Below, in pieces: positions 29,152 to 39,250 of a DNA stretch of 64,000 nucleotides. A model generated the notes under the pieces. It searched no databases, was not told the DNA's origin, and was given only the letters and a program-made list of their open reading frames with translations. The stretch spans positions 1 through 64,000 of the forward strand of contig CAWGTB010000015.1 in assembly GCA_963825405.1 (NCBI GenBank), read 5' to 3'. Position 1 is the stretch's first letter, and the number at the start of each line of letters is the position of its first letter. Made by a program: the position numbers and the translations under genes. This DNA comes from JACPNO01 sp963825405 (GTDB taxonomy: Bacteria > Acidobacteriota > Terriglobia > Bryobacterales > Bryobacteraceae).

Positions 29152-31686
29152 TTACTCGTAGCGCAGCGCTTCCATGGGATCGGATCTGCTCGCTCTCAGC
29201 GCTGGAATATATCCGGCTAAACATGCCACTGCCGCCAGGCCCAGCGTGGCCAGCACCATCGTGATCGGGTCCGTGCGGGTGATTCCGTAAAGCTGGCTCT
29301 GCACGTACTTGGTTAACGCGAATGTTGCGGCCAGGCCGGCCACCACGCCGATCGCCACCAGCGCCAACACTTCGCGCATCACCAGCCAAATCACGTCGCC
29401 GTGCACCGCGCCCAGCGCCATGCGAATGCCGATCTCGCGCGTCCGGCGCTCTACCGTGTACGCCATCACGCCGTAGAGTCCAATCGTGGCCAGCAGCGTT
29501 GCCAGGCAGCCGAAGATCGTCGACAAGCCGGCGATCAGTCGCTCGATCAGCAGCGAATTCGAAATCTGCTCGTCCACCGTGCGCATGGCGTAGATCGGCA
29601 AATTGGCGTCGAGCTGCCGCACCTGCGAGCGCACGGCGGTGAACGCCTGGTTTGGGTCGAGCGAAGTGCGCAAATACACCGTCATGCCGCCCACGTAACG
29701 GTTGGCCAGATAGGGCACGAACATCTGCACGGGGATCTCGTCGCGCAGGTTGGTGTACTTGATGTCCTTGATGACGCCGATCACTTCCATGTCCGTCTTC
29801 GTGCCAGGATCGGAGCCGAATCCTATATGGCGGCCGACCGGGTCTACGCCGGCGAAGAAGCGTTTGGCGAATTTGTCGTTGATGATCACCACGCGCGGCG
29901 AGAAGTCGTCTTTATCGGGGCCGTGTTTGACCTGCTCGGTGTCCCTTGGCGTGAAATCGCGGCCGGAAAGGATCGGAACACCCAGCGTGGCGAAGTATCC
30001 GGGGCCGATGGAGTTCATGAAGGGCTCAGGAGGAGTGTCATTCGGCTTAATGTTAAAGCCCTCCACGGTGACGGAGCTGTCCCAGTTGTTACCCTCGAGA
30101 ATGCGCATGGACGCCAAACCAGTGGACTGTATTCCGGGAATTGCGCCCACGATGTCGGTGAGCCGCTGGTAGAAGGCTTTGGTGCGCTCGACGTTGTACC
30201 CGTTCAGCGAGGGATCGATATTGAACGCGACCAGGTGATCGGGGCGGAACCCAGGCCCGAGATCGCGCAGGTTCTGCAGGCTGCGAATGAACAGACCGGC
30301 GCCGATCAGCAGCAGCAGGGAGAGCGTCACTTGCGCGGTCACCAGCGCTTTCCGCAAACGGACCGGCGCGCCGCCGCCCACTACGGCGCCAGCCTGGTCT
30401 TTCAACGTCGGCGCAAGATTGGGGCGAGTGCCTTGCAGCGCCGGTACCAGGCCGAACAGAATCCCGGTGGCGCAGCAGACGGCCCCAGTAAATAGCAGCA
30501 CGCGCCAGTCCGGCGTCGTGGAAAGGTTCAGCGAGTAGGCTTCGGGGGGCATCAGCGCAAGCAGCAGCCGGTTGGTCCAAGTGGCCAGCACCAGTCCCAG
30601 CACTCCGCCCATTCCTGCCAGCATCAGGCTTTCTAGCAAAAGCTGGCGGATGATGCGGAAGCGTCCGGCGCCGAGCGCGAGGCGAATGGCAACTTCCCGC
30701 TGGCGTGACGCCGCGCGCGCGATCAGCAATCCCGCCACGTTGGCGCAAGCGATCAGCAGCACGCCGCCGGTCACCGCCATCAGCACCCATAGCGGCGTCT
30801 GGAGGTCCTTCCGTTTATACGACCGGCCCTGCGACCCCGGCAGCACTTCGATCACATTCTTCAGAAATCGCTCGCGGACGTCCGGCGCAGCGTTGCGGAA
30901 CGCGGCATCTTTGACTTCCATCTCCAGCATGCCGTGGAAGAAGGGCTGCAAACTAGCTTGCGCCTGGGTCATGCTGACGCCCGGCTTCAAGCGGCCAAAT
31001 GCATTCACCCACCGCCAGCGCCGGTCTTTCATCCCATCCCACAGCGGCGTGATTTGCGCCTTCATCATCACCGGCACAAAGAGCTGCGTCACGTAGCCCA
31101 GTTCCACGCCGTCGAAGCCCTGCTGCGCTACGCCTATCACGGTCATGTTGTTGCCGTTGATTACCACCGTCTTGCCCACGATGGCGGGATCGGAGGCGAA
31201 GCGCGTTTTCCAATATGAATAGCTGAGCATAGCCAGGGGATGGCCGCCGGGAACTTTATCGTCATCTGGGGTAATGGTTCGGCCGAGCGCCGCGCCTACG
31301 CCCAGCACCTGGAAATAGGTGCCCGAGACCAACTCAGACGTGACGCGCTCCGTCTGCCCGTCGAAGGTGAGACTGGCATAGGCCGGGAAACGGCAGAACA
31401 TGCCGCTGAAGACCTGATTGTTGTCGCGAAAATCCGAATACATGGGGTAGGATGTCGCGTTGCCACCCCAATTGCTGCCGTAATTCATGCCCTTGGTGTT
31501 GAGCAGGACGAGCTGCTCGGGCTCTTTCACCGGCAGCAGGCGCAGCAGAATCTGGTCGACCAGCGAGAAGATGGCGGTGTTGGCGCCCATGCCCACGGCC
31601 AGCGAAAGAACCGCTATGGCCGTGAAAATCGGAGATTTGCGCAGCATGCGAACGGCGTAGCGAAGCTCGGCCCAGAGAGTGCTCAT
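29152..31686 (-). CDS. Acidobacterial duplicated orphan permease (ADOP), MacB/FtsX type
   Basis: 844 residues, intact. The N-terminus WAELRYAVRMLRKSPIFTAI and SLAVGMGANTAIFSLVDQIL mark the MacB_PCD entry; a periplasmic domain follows, then a first FtsX block (QREVAIRLALGAGRFRIIRQ) and a second half repeating periplasmic and FtsX parts (RTREIGIRMALGAVHGDVIW). It ends SRSDPMEALRYE. This duplicated layout without a linked ATPase gene is the ADOP type, expanded in Acidobacteriota. The function of these orphan permeases is unknown; they probably work with an ATPase encoded elsewhere. Another copy lies at 59634-62072. Confidence 0.9.
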   Translation of the reverse strand: MSTLWAELRYAVRMLRKSPIFTAIAVLSLAVGMGANTAIFSLVDQILLRLLPVKEPEQLVLLNTKGMNYGSNWGGNATSYPMYSDFRDNNQVFSGMFCRFPAYASLTFDGQTERVTSELVSGTYFQVLGVGAALGRTITPDDDKVPGGHPLAMLSYSYWKTRFASDPAIVGKTVVINGNNMTVIGVAQQGFDGVELGYVTQLFVPVMMKAQITPLWDGMKDRRWRWVNAFGRLKPGVSMTQAQASLQPFFHGMLEMEVKDAAFRNAAPDVRERFLKNVIEVLPGSQGRSYKRKDLQTPLWVLMAVTGGVLLIACANVAGLLIARAASRQREVAIRLALGAGRFRIIRQLLLESLMLAGMGGVLGLVLATWTNRLLLALMPPEAYSLNLSTTPDWRVLLFTGAVCCATGILFGLVPALQGTRPNLAPTLKDQAGAVVGGGAPVRLRKALVTAQVTLSLLLLIGAGLFIRSLQNLRDLGPGFRPDHLVAFNIDPSLNGYNVERTKAFYQRLTDIVGAIPGIQSTGLASMRILEGNNWDSSVTVEGFNIKPNDTPPEPFMNSIGPGYFATLGVPILSGRDFTPRDTEQVKHGPDKDDFSPRVVIINDKFAKRFFAGVDPVGRHIGFGSDPGTKTDMEVIGVIKDIKYTNLRDEIPVQMFVPYLANRYVGGMTVYLRTSLDPNQAFTAVRSQVRQLDANLPIYAMRTVDEQISNSLLIERLIAGLSTIFGCLATLLATIGLYGVMAYTVERRTREIGIRMALGAVHGDVIWLVMREVLALVAIGVVAGLAATFALTKYVQSQLYGITRTDPITMVLATLGLAAVACLAGYIPALRASRSDPMEALRYE

Positions 31687-31789
31687 GGTTGTCCCTTTAG
31701 ACTACGTGGATCTGGCCCGGTTAGGTTCGTCAAAAGGGGAATACTGGCGAGGCCGCAACAGGTTACCGGGACCAGCACCGGCGATGCGA

Positions 31790-31795
31790 TAGAAT
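31790..31795 (+). promoter_or_regulatory. Putative -10 box before the thioredoxin-like gene
   Basis: TAGAAT is six bases before ATG 31802 and no ribosome site intervenes, which fits leaderless initiation. Confidence 0.33.
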
Positions 31796-31801
31796 GCCGC
31801 C

Positions 31802-32296
31802 ATGCTTTCCCGAAGAGCTTTGCTGATTTCCAGCCCAGCGGCTGTCATTGCCGCGAAGCTGTCCGCGCAGGATGCGACGGAAAAAGCGCCGAACTTCTGG
31901 GCGAAGACTCTGGACGGCGACAGGTATACCAACGACAGCGTGAAGGGGAAGGTTTTGCTGGTGCAGTTCTGGACAACATGGTGTCCCTACTGCCGCCGGG
32001 ACCAGGCCTCGCTGGAAAATATCATCGCCGAATTCAAGAACCAAGGCCTGATCGTCCTGGGCGTGGACGTTGGGGAACCAAAGAAGAAAGTCAAAAAGTA
32101 CCTGGAAGATTCGCCGCGGTCCTGCAAGATCGTCCTGATGGAGGACACCAACCTTGCCGCATTGTTCGCGACCACCGTGTATCCCGTCTATGTAGTGATC
32201 GATCGCGCCGGGAACCTGGCTGGCCGCCAGAATGGCGCCAGCGGCGAGCGCGGCCTGCGAAATCTGCTTGCCAGGGCAGGAATGGAAGCCGCGTAG
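31802..32296 (+). CDS. Exported TlpA/ResA-like thioredoxin-fold protein
   Basis: 164 residues. An N-terminal signal with an RR pair (LSRRALLISSPAAVIAAKLS) ends near residue 24. The redoxin fold starts KAPNFWAKTLDGDRYTNDSV, the active site is FWTTWCPYCRRDQASLENII (CPYC), and cis-Pro is in TTVYPVYVVIDRAGNLAG. The protein probably reduces disulfides in the periplasm, for example in cytochrome maturation. It is divergent from the ADOP gene and not obviously linked to the kinase that follows. Confidence 0.85.
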   Translation: MLSRRALLISSPAAVIAAKLSAQDATEKAPNFWAKTLDGDRYTNDSVKGKVLLVQFWTTWCPYCRRDQASLENIIAEFKNQGLIVLGVDVGEPKKKVKKYLEDSPRSCKIVLMEDTNLAALFATTVYPVYVVIDRAGNLAGRQNGASGERGLRNLLARAGMEAA

Positions 32297-32377
32297 CCAT
32301 CGACCGGCGGCTAATTTTTGTGGTCAGTCGCGTTAAATCTGGGGTGAGTGGGATAGAATCACAAGAACTCTTCCACT

Positions 32378-34939
32378 ATGGCTCTTTCCACGGGGACGCG
32401 CCTGGGACCTTACGAGATCGTTGCCTCCATCGGCGCCGGGGGCATGGGCGAAGTTTATAAGGCGCGCGACACGCGTCTGAATCGCGACGTGGCGGTGAAG
32501 GTGCTGCCGGCCTCCTTCGCGGCGGACAAAGAGCGGCTCACGCGGTTCACGCTCGAAGCCCAATCGGCGGGCGCGCTGAACCATCCCAACATTCTCACGG
32601 TCTACGATATCGGCGAACATGACGGCGCGCCGTACATGATTGCGGAGCTGCTCGAAGGCCAATCCCTGCGCGAGCGTTTGCGGGCGGGCAAGCTCGAGCG
32701 TTTCGAAAGCCGTCGACTACGCGCGGCAAATCGCCGCCGGACTCGCTGCAGCCCACGCCAAAGGAATTACGCATCGCGACATCAAGCCGGAAAACATCTT
32801 CATCACCAAAGATGGACGCGCCAAGATTCTGGATTTCGGTCTGGCCAAGGTCAGCGGCCGCAGTCAAGCCCAACGACGGGGCCACGCGCACCGTCGCACC
32901 CACCGAGCCCGGCAAAGTGATGGGGACGGTGGGTTATATGTCGCCCGAACAAGTCCGCGGCCAGGCGGTGGACTTCCGCTCGGACATCTTTAGTTTTGGC
33001 GTGGTGTTGTACGAGATGCTGTCGGGCGCGCGCGCTTTTGAGCGGGACACCGCCGCCGAGACCATGACCGCGATCTTGAAAGAAGATCCGCCGGATTTGT
33101 CTACGGTGGACGCCGCTCTGCCGCCCGCTCTCGACCGCCTAGTCCGGCATTGCCTGGAAAAGAGCCCGGACGAGCGCTTTCAATCGGCCCGCGACATCGC
33201 CTTCGATCTGGAGACGGTGACGCAAACGTCAGGCAAGGTCAGCCGATGACCGGACGGCGGCGCGCCCAAGCGAAATCGGCTGCTGACGGCAGCGGCGATC
33301 GTCGCGCCGGTGCTGGCTCTCGCCTGCGCGGTGTTTGCCTATTTGTACTTCCGCCCGGTCACGCCGATGCGGTTCCAGCGTCTCACGTTCGGCCGCGGCT
33401 TTATTCACGCAGCCCGCTTCACGCCCGACGGCAACAGCGTGGTTTACAGCGCGCAATGGGAAGACAACCCGATCGAAGTATTCACCACGCGGTTCGACAC
33501 GGTCGGCGCGCGCGCCCTGGGATTTAGCGGCTCTGCGCTGCGCTCCATTTCTTCGACCGGTGAACTGGCGCTGGCGCAGAATATACGAGTGGTCGCCAAT
33601 TCCTTCACTCCCGCCGGGACGCTGGCCAGAGCTCCCTTTTCCGGCGGAACGCCCCGCCCTACGGAAGACAAGATCGACTTCGCCGAATGGTCCCCCGACG
33701 GCGCGGAGTTGGCCATTGTGCGTGAGACCGACCTGGGCACGCAATTGGAATTTCCTGCTGGAAAAGTTCTCTACAAGACGGCCGGTTATATTTCCGAGCC
33801 GCGCATCTCCCGGGACGGAAGCCGGGTTGCATTTCTCGATCACCCGCTGGCTAACGACAACGGTGGTTCGGTCGCCGTGGTCGATCGGGCTGGGAACTTA
33901 CGGACTGTGGGCAGTAAATACATTGCCGCGGCGGGGCTGGCCTGGTCGCCGAGTGGAGACGAGATTTGGTTTACCGCTGCCAAAACGGGCGCCCGGTTGG
34001 ACCTGCGCGCCGTAACGCTGGGCGGGCGCGAGCGGGTGCTCCTGGCGTCGTCGGTGAGCATGGTGCTGGAGGACGTGGCTAAGGATGGCCGGGTCTTAAT
34101 CGCCAACACGGAAGATCGCATGAAGCTCATGTTCCGCGGGTCGTCGGACAAGGCGGACCGTGAACTTTCCTGGCTGGACTGGTCGCTGCTTGAACAGCCT
34201 TTCGCCTGATGGTAAGTACGTCGCGTTTGCCGAGGCGGGCGAGGGAGCGGGCGCTTCCTACGCGGCCTACCTGCGGGAAACCAACGGCGCGCCGGCAGTC
34301 TTGCTGGGCAAAGGGACGAACCCGATTCTGGCGCCCGACGGGAAATTCGTGGTGGTTTTCGAAAACGATCCGCCTGCCATTGTCATTTATCCCGTCGGAT
34401 TGGGACAGTCCAAACGGATTCCGATGCCCGGATTTACGATCAGCCTGGCGGGATTGCTGGCGGACGGCAAGCATCTCTGGTTCAACGGCTACGAGCCTTC
34501 GCACGGAAGACGATATTATTTGACGGATCTGCAGGGTTCCAAACCCAGGGCGGTTACTCCCGAAGGAGTGGTCGGCGCGGGACTGGTCTTGAACGGCAAG
34601 TATCTGGCGGGCGTAGCTGGCGGCAAGATGACGCTGTTTCCCCTGGAGGGCGGCGAGCCGGAGCCGATTGCAGGAATCCGCGATGGGGAACGCGTTGCCG
34701 GCTGGAGCCCGGATAGCCAATGGCTTTTCGTGAATCTGCGCAGCGAGACTCCGACCAAAGTCTACCGGTTGAATTGGAAGACCGGCCAGCGCGAGGTGAT
34801 GCTTGAAGTGACTCCAGCGGATCGGGCCGGAGTCATTTTCGGAGCTTCAGGAATTCAGGTCACCCCCGACGGTAAGTCCTATGCTTACTCGGTGTCCCAA
34901 TCGCTTGGGGAACTGCATTTGGCGGAAGGGCTGAAGTAA
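32378..34939 (+). CDS. Serine/threonine protein kinase (Pkn type) with transmembrane helix and WD40/TolB-like beta-propeller
   Basis: A merged product of about 850 residues. Kinase domain: glycine loop IGAGGMGEVYKARDTRLNRD, VAVKVLPASF with the ATP lysine, HAKGITHRDIKPENIFITKD (catalytic loop), ILDFGLAKV (DFG) and GYMSPEQVRGQAVDFRSDIF (APE-like). A membrane helix (LLTAAAIVAPVLALACAVFA) follows near 33280-33340. The outer part has propeller strands: FTPDGNSVVYSAQWEDNPIE, WSPDGAELAIVRE, ISRDGSRVAFLDH, LSPDGKYVAFAEA and VTPDGKSYAYSV. Frame changes are near 32700, 32860, 33240 and 34170. This kinase plus TolB-like sensor layout is very common in Solibacter-type acidobacteria. The ligand and targets are unknown. 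TAGAAT at 32354-32359 may be its -10 box. Confidence 0.87.
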
Positions 34940-34958
34940 GGGCGCACAATAGGGGTTA

Positions 34959-35693
34959 GTGACCGAATCGCGCAGATCCAGATTTGTCCGCTTTCTTTCC
35001 TGGCTCGGCGGTCACGAGCGCGGTACTCTGCTGACGGTGGCCGGCATTACGGCCGGTGTTTGGATGTTTGGCTGGCTCGCCGACGAAGTGTTTGAAGGCA
35101 GCACGCGCAATTTCGACCGCACGCTGCTTCTTGCCATGCGCCACCCCGGTGATCTGGCCCTCATCGGTCCTCAATGGGTGCAGCAGGCCGCGCGCGACAT
35201 CACCGCGCTCGGAAGCGCAGCGGTCCTGGGATTATTGACGGCCATCACCGGCGTCTACCTGGCTCTGGACGGGAAGCGGCATATGGCGCTTTTCACGTGC
35301 GGCTCCGTGGCCGGCGGATGGATGCTGAGCGCTCTGCTGAAAGATCTGTTTCAGCGCCCGCGTCCCGATCTGGTGCCGTACGGCGTCGACTTCTCCAGCA
35401 GCAGTTTTCCCAGTGGCCATTCCATGATGTCAGCGGTCACTTACCTGGTTCTGGGCGCGCTTCTCGCCCGGTCCCAGTCGCGCAGACTGCTGAAAGCCTA
35501 TTTCCTTCTGGTGGCCGTCCTATTGACGCTGATGGTCGGAATCAGCCGGGTTTATCTGGGTGTCCATTGGCCTAGCGATGTCATCGCCGGATGGACAGCA
35601 GGGGCGGTGTGGGCATTGCTGTGCTGGCTGATCGCGCAACGGCTGCAGGCGCGCCACGCTCTGGAGCGTGAGACCGAGCATTTATTGAGCTAA
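34959..35693 (+). CDS. PAP2 family membrane phosphatase
   Basis: 244 residues and about five to six membrane helices. The three phosphatase motifs are LLKDLFQRPRPDLVP (KX6RP), SSSSFPSGHSMMSAV (PSGH) and VGISRVYLGVHWPSDVIAGW (SRX5HX3D). Such enzymes dephosphorylate undecaprenyl pyrophosphate or phosphatidic acid/phosphatidylglycerophosphate at the membrane. The start is GTG 34959, twenty bases past the kinase stop, so the two are probably cotranscribed. The exact lipid is not predictable. Confidence 0.88.
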   Translation: MTESRRSRFVRFLSWLGGHERGTLLTVAGITAGVWMFGWLADEVFEGSTRNFDRTLLLAMRHPGDLALIGPQWVQQAARDITALGSAAVLGLLTAITGVYLALDGKRHMALFTCGSVAGGWMLSALLKDLFQRPRPDLVPYGVDFSSSSFPSGHSMMSAVTYLVLGALLARSQSRRLLKAYFLLVAVLLTLMVGISRVYLGVHWPSDVIAGWTAGAVWALLCWLIAQRLQARHALERETEHLLS

Positions 35694-35702
35694 CCCTAAT
35701 CA

Positions 35703-35733
35703 GTTGACTTAGTCATGTCGACTTAGCTAAGAT
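35703..35733 (+). promoter_or_regulatory. Promoter and operator of the toxin-antitoxin operon
   Basis: TTGACT at 35704-35709 and TAAGAT at 35728-35733 are separated by 18 bases; the -10 ends nine bases before the antitoxin ATG. Two near-identical ten-base copies, GTTGACTTAG (35703-35712) and GTCGACTTAG (35717-35726), 14 bases apart, cover the promoter, and CTTAGCTAAG (35722-35731) is a perfect palindrome. This is a likely autoregulatory site for the Phd-like antitoxin. Confidence 0.55.
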
Positions 35734-35742
35734 TGAACCAAG

Positions 35743-35970
35743 ATGGAAGTCAATATTCACGAGGCTAAAACGCATCTTTCTAAGCTCATCGAGCGGGTGC
35801 AGATGGGCGAAGAAGTAATCATCGCCAAGGCCGGCGAGCCGGTGGTCAAGATGATCCGGGTGGCGCCGCGGAAGCGTGTGCTTGGCCATGCGGCGGGCAG
35901 GATCCGATTCAGCGAGGGATGGGAAAAGCCGCTTACTGAGGCCGAATTGCATCGGTTCCTCGGCGAATGA
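35743..35970 (+). CDS. Antitoxin, Phd/YefM family
   Basis: 75 residues. The N-terminal EVNIHEAKTHLSKLIERVQM with GEEVIIAKAGEPVVKMIRVA is the Phd/YefM DNA-binding fold. The C-terminus (WEKPLTEAELHRFLGE) would wrap the toxin. Its stop overlaps the toxin ATG by four bases. The promoter region carries repeats suitable for self-repression. It pairs with the PIN-domain gene that follows. Confidence 0.9.
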   Translation: MEVNIHEAKTHLSKLIERVQMGEEVIIAKAGEPVVKMIRVAPRKRVLGHAAGRIRFSEGWEKPLTEAELHRFLGE

Positions 35971-36353
35971 CGGTCCTACTCGATACCCACGTATTTCTTT
36001 GGGCGATCAGTGAGCAGCACGGGAAATTGTCACGCAAGGCTCAACAGCTCATTGAGCAACCAGCTAACCGCCTCTTGCTGAGCGCCGCGAGCCTTTGGGA
36101 AATTACCTTGAAGATTCAGGCGGGGAAGCTGCACCTACCCGCCGCCAAAGAATTCTTCATTGAGGAGATGGCGCACCTGAATGTGGAAACCTTGGCCATC
36201 GTTGCGGCCCATATACTGGACACGCTGACGCTTCCGGCGCATCACGTGGATCCGTTCGACCGCATCCTCGTGGCTCAATCCCGCGTGGAACAAATTCCGC
36301 TAATTACGGCGGATCCGCTGGTGCGGAAATATCCGATCGAAACGATCTGGTAA
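35967..36353 (+). CDS. vapC: PIN-domain toxin VapC
   Basis: 128 residues. Acidic catalytic residues are in VLLDTHVFLWAISE (Asp6), SAASLWEITLKIQAGKL (Glu) and HHVDPFDRILVAQS (Asp pair). PIN toxins of this type cut tRNA or rRNA. The ATG overlaps the antitoxin stop (ATGA, 35967-35970). The TAA stop abuts the convergent sulfur-carrier gene without overlap. Length is normal and the active site looks complete, so the toxin should be functional. Confidence 0.9.
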   Translation: MTVLLDTHVFLWAISEQHGKLSRKAQQLIEQPANRLLLSAASLWEITLKIQAGKLHLPAAKEFFIEEMAHLNVETLAIVAAHILDTLTLPAHHVDPFDRILVAQSRVEQIPLITADPLVRKYPIETIW

Positions 36354-37802
36354 TTAATACTTCGGCACGCGTCGGATCGACCTTATCGCTCCACGCCAGA
36401 ATGCCGCCCTTCATGTTTCTGACCTTGCGGAAGCCGGCCTGTTTCAGGAAATCGACGGCCTTGGCGCTGCGCATGCCGCTCTTGCAGTGGGCCACGATCT
36501 CGTCGGCGGAGTTCAGTTCGTTGATGCGCTTGGGCAAATCGCCCAGCGGAATCAGCTTCGCGTTGGGGATGCTGCAAATCTGGTATTCGTGCGGCTCGCG
36601 CACGTCGATGAGCACGAAGGGTTCGCCGCGATCCATCTTGGCTTTCACTTCGACCGGATCGATCTCGCCTTCGCGACTCCCGGCCGCGGGCGCCGGCTCA
36701 TGTTGGGGCATGCCGCAGAACTCCTGATAGTCAATCAGTTTGGTGATCGTGGGATGAGTCGCCGCAGACCGGGCACTCCGGATTCTTGCGCAGCTTCAGT
36801 TCGCGGAAGCGCATGGCCAGCGCGTCGTAGAGCAGCAGGCGGCCGACCAGCGGCTCGCCGATTCCCAGGATCAGCTTGACCGCTTCGGTGGCCTGGATCA
36901 GGCCGATGATGCCCGGCAGAATTCCCAGCACGCCGCCTTCGGCGCAACTCGGAACCAGGCCCGGAGGTGGCGGCTCGGGATACAGGCAGCGATAGCACGG
37001 CCCGCCTCGGATACGCGAACACCGTGGCTTGCCCTTCGAAGCGGAAGATCGAGCCGTAGACGTTGGGCTTGCCCAGAAGCACGCAGGCGTCGTTCACCAG
37101 GTAGCGCGTGGGGAAATTGTCGGTGCCGTCGACGACGATGTCGTAGTCCTTCAGGATTTCGAGCGCGTTCTCGCTGGTGAGCGCGACTTCGTGGCGATCG
37201 AGCTGCACGTACGGATTGATATCGCGCATCGTGTCGATCGCCGAATCCAGCTTCTTGCGGCCGACGTCGTTGGTGCCGTGAATCACCTGCCGCTGCAGGT
37301 TGGTGAAATCGACGACGTCGAAATCGACCAGGCCGATGCGGCCCACGCCGGCCGCCGCCAGATACAGGCCGAGCGGCGCGCCCAGGCCGCCGGTGCCGAT
37401 CAGCAGCACCTTGGCGTGCTTCAGCTTGAGCTGCCCTTCCATGCCGACTTCGGGCATGATCAGGTGGCGGCTGTAGCGCAGGATTTCGTCCTTGGAAAGC
37501 GTGTCCTGCTGCGGCGCCACTTCGATGGTCGCGCCGCCGGCGATGCTGGGCACGATGGAGATGATGTCGCCATCTTTCACCGGCGTCGCGTCGCGGCTCA
37601 GGTAGCGGATGTCTTCGTCGTTCAGGTAGACGTTGACGAAGCTGCGCAGCTTGCCTTCATCGTTGTAGAGATGCCGGCGCAGCTCCTGATGCTGGCTGGT
37701 GAGCGCGCTCAGCACTTCGCCCACGGTCGAGCCGCCGAGCTCGACGGCGTCCTGCTTCCCCGCGAACTGGCGCAGCGGGGTAGGAATCAGAACTTTAGCC
37801 AT
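36354..37802 (-). CDS. MoaD/CysO-like sulfur carrier fused to MoeB/ThiF adenylyltransferase and rhodanese (MoeZ-type)
   Basis: About 480 residues. Residues 1-90 are a ubiquitin-like MoaD/ThiS/CysO domain ending PVKDGDIISIVPSIAGG. The Gly-Gly (89-90), normally the C-terminus that is adenylated and thiocarboxylated, is internal and in the same frame as the E1-like domain. That domain has LSKDEILRYSRHLIMPEVGM, the ATP motif VLLIGTGGLGAPLGLYLAAA and VDFTNLQRQVIHGTNDVGRK, then GILPGIIGLIQATEAVKLIL and zinc CxxC pairs (CYRC, CPVC). The rhodanese part includes FVLIDVREPHEYQICSIPNA and IVAHCKSGMRSAKAV with the active Cys. Frame changes near 36985, 36765 and 36370 give the family-like end RVPKY at 36354. 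It activates and thiolates a carrier for cysteine synthesis with the neighbouring CysM and JAMM protease. ATG 37802 lies two bases after the mec stop. Confidence 0.88.
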
Positions 37803-37804
37803 AA

Positions 37805-38228
37805 TTACCTCGAGTAAGTCAGTTCTTCCTTTTCCGCGGCGGTTTGTTCCGCATTCGGCAGCCAACTATTGGCGTGATCGAACTCGCCCTTCTGAATCGA
37901 AAGCACAACAAAAGAGTACCACGGGCAGGAATTCTTCAAATCGGTTTCGGAGAAGTACGCGTCGCAGTCGGGATGCGAGTGATAGATGCCGACCAGGTCC
38001 ATCTGGTGGCGGCGGGCTTCGCGGTCGGCGTGCAGCAAATCCTCGGGACGCAGTTCATAGCGGGCGGCCTGCGAGCCTTGCGAGACATTGTCCAGCGGCA
38101 GGGCGATCTTGACCTACTTTGCCGCTGTCGTCGATCGAGCCGATCATGGCGCCGCAGCACTCGTTGGGATAGGTGGCCCGGGCGTGCTCCACCATCTGCC
38201 TCCAGGGCTCGTTATCGATTTGGATCAT
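37805..38228 (-). CDS. mec: JAMM/Mov34-family metalloprotease (Mec-like)
   Basis: About 140 residues. The N-terminus has ARATYPNECCGAMIGSIDDS, where Glu23 is the JAMM glutamate. The zinc motif is in LVGIYHSHPDCDAYFSETDL (HxHP...SxxD). It closes with WYSFVVLSIQKGEFDHANSW. One frame change lies near 38110, between SGK and VKIALPLDNVSQGSQAARYE. In mycobacteria the equivalent Mec enzyme releases cysteine from the CysO-cysteine adduct. ATG 38228 overlaps the CysM stop (ATGA) and its own stop is two bases from the carrier fusion gene. Confidence 0.86.
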
Positions 38229-39178
38229 TCTTCGTCCCAGAAATGTTCGCTCAGGTATTTGTCGGCGCCGTCGCAGAGCACCGTGACGATGACGCCCGGC
38301 TCGCCGGCCTCGTGCAGTTCTGGCGCGCTAGCTTCAGCGCCGCCACCACGTTGCCGCCGGAGGAAATGCCCACCAGCAGGCCTTCTTCGCGCGCCAGGCG
38401 CCGCACCATGGCGTAGGCGTCTTCGGTTTCGAGCCAGATGTTGCCATCCGCCAGCGTGTCATCGTAGATGCCCGGGCACGATCGCGGTGGGCATGTGCTT
38501 CAGCCCTTCCAGTCCGTGGAATCCGCTGGACGGCTGCGCCGAGTAGCATTTCACCTGCGGGCAGATCGCGACGCAGGCGCCGCGTGACGCCCATGAAGGT
38601 TCCGCTGGTTCCCAGGGCCGCGACGAAGTGGGTGATGCGCCCGCCGGTCTGCTCGATGATCTCCGGCGCGGTGCTGTCGAAATGCGCCTGCCAGTTGGCG
38701 GGATTGTTGTACTGATCCGGATAGAAGTACAAATCCGGATCGGCCTGGTAAATCTCGCGGCAGACGCGAATGGCTCCGTCCGAGCCTTCGGCGGGATCGG
38801 TGAAAACAATCTCCGCGCCGTAAGCTTTCAGAATCCGCTTGCGCTCTTCCGACGCATTGCGCGGCAGGCAGAGCTTCACGCGATAGCCCTTCACCGCGCG
38901 CGATCATGGCGTAGGCGATGCCGGTGTTGCCGCTGGTGGAGTCCAGGATGGTGCGGTCGTGATTCAGGCGCCCGGTGCGCTCGCCGTCCAGGATCATGTT
39001 CAGCGCCGGGCGATCCTTCACGGAGCCGCCGGGATTGAAATACTCGGCCTTGCCGTAGATCTCGATGCCGGCGATACTCCGCGCCAATCCGCGCCAGGCG
39101 CACCAGCGGCGTGTTGCCGATGAAGCTGAGAATGCCGGCTTTGCGGTCTAATCCGAGGATGGGAGCGGCTTGGGGCAT
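38225..39178 (-). CDS. cysM: PLP-dependent cysteine synthase (CysM/CysK-like)
   Basis: About 317 residues. N-terminal ILSFIGNTPLVRLARI; PLP lysine in AEYFNPGGSVKDRPALNMIL; substrate loop DSTSGNTGIAYAMIA; and GTSGTFMGVTRRLRRDLP for the phosphate clamp, with VGISSGGNVVAALKLA near the end. The C-terminus is ADKYLSEHFWDEE. Frame changes occur near 39085, 38900, 38530 and 38320. In the CysO route this enzyme adds the carrier thiocarboxylate sulfur to O-phosphoserine (or O-acetylserine), and the neighbouring JAMM protease frees cysteine. It is the first gene of the three-gene operon, divergent from the glycosyltransferase. Confidence 0.88.
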
Positions 39179-39250
39179 GTGCCTGAATTGAAAGGAATTA
39201 CTCTTGCTCCTATTTTACCAGTACCCGAATGTCTGTCAAGATTAGGATGA

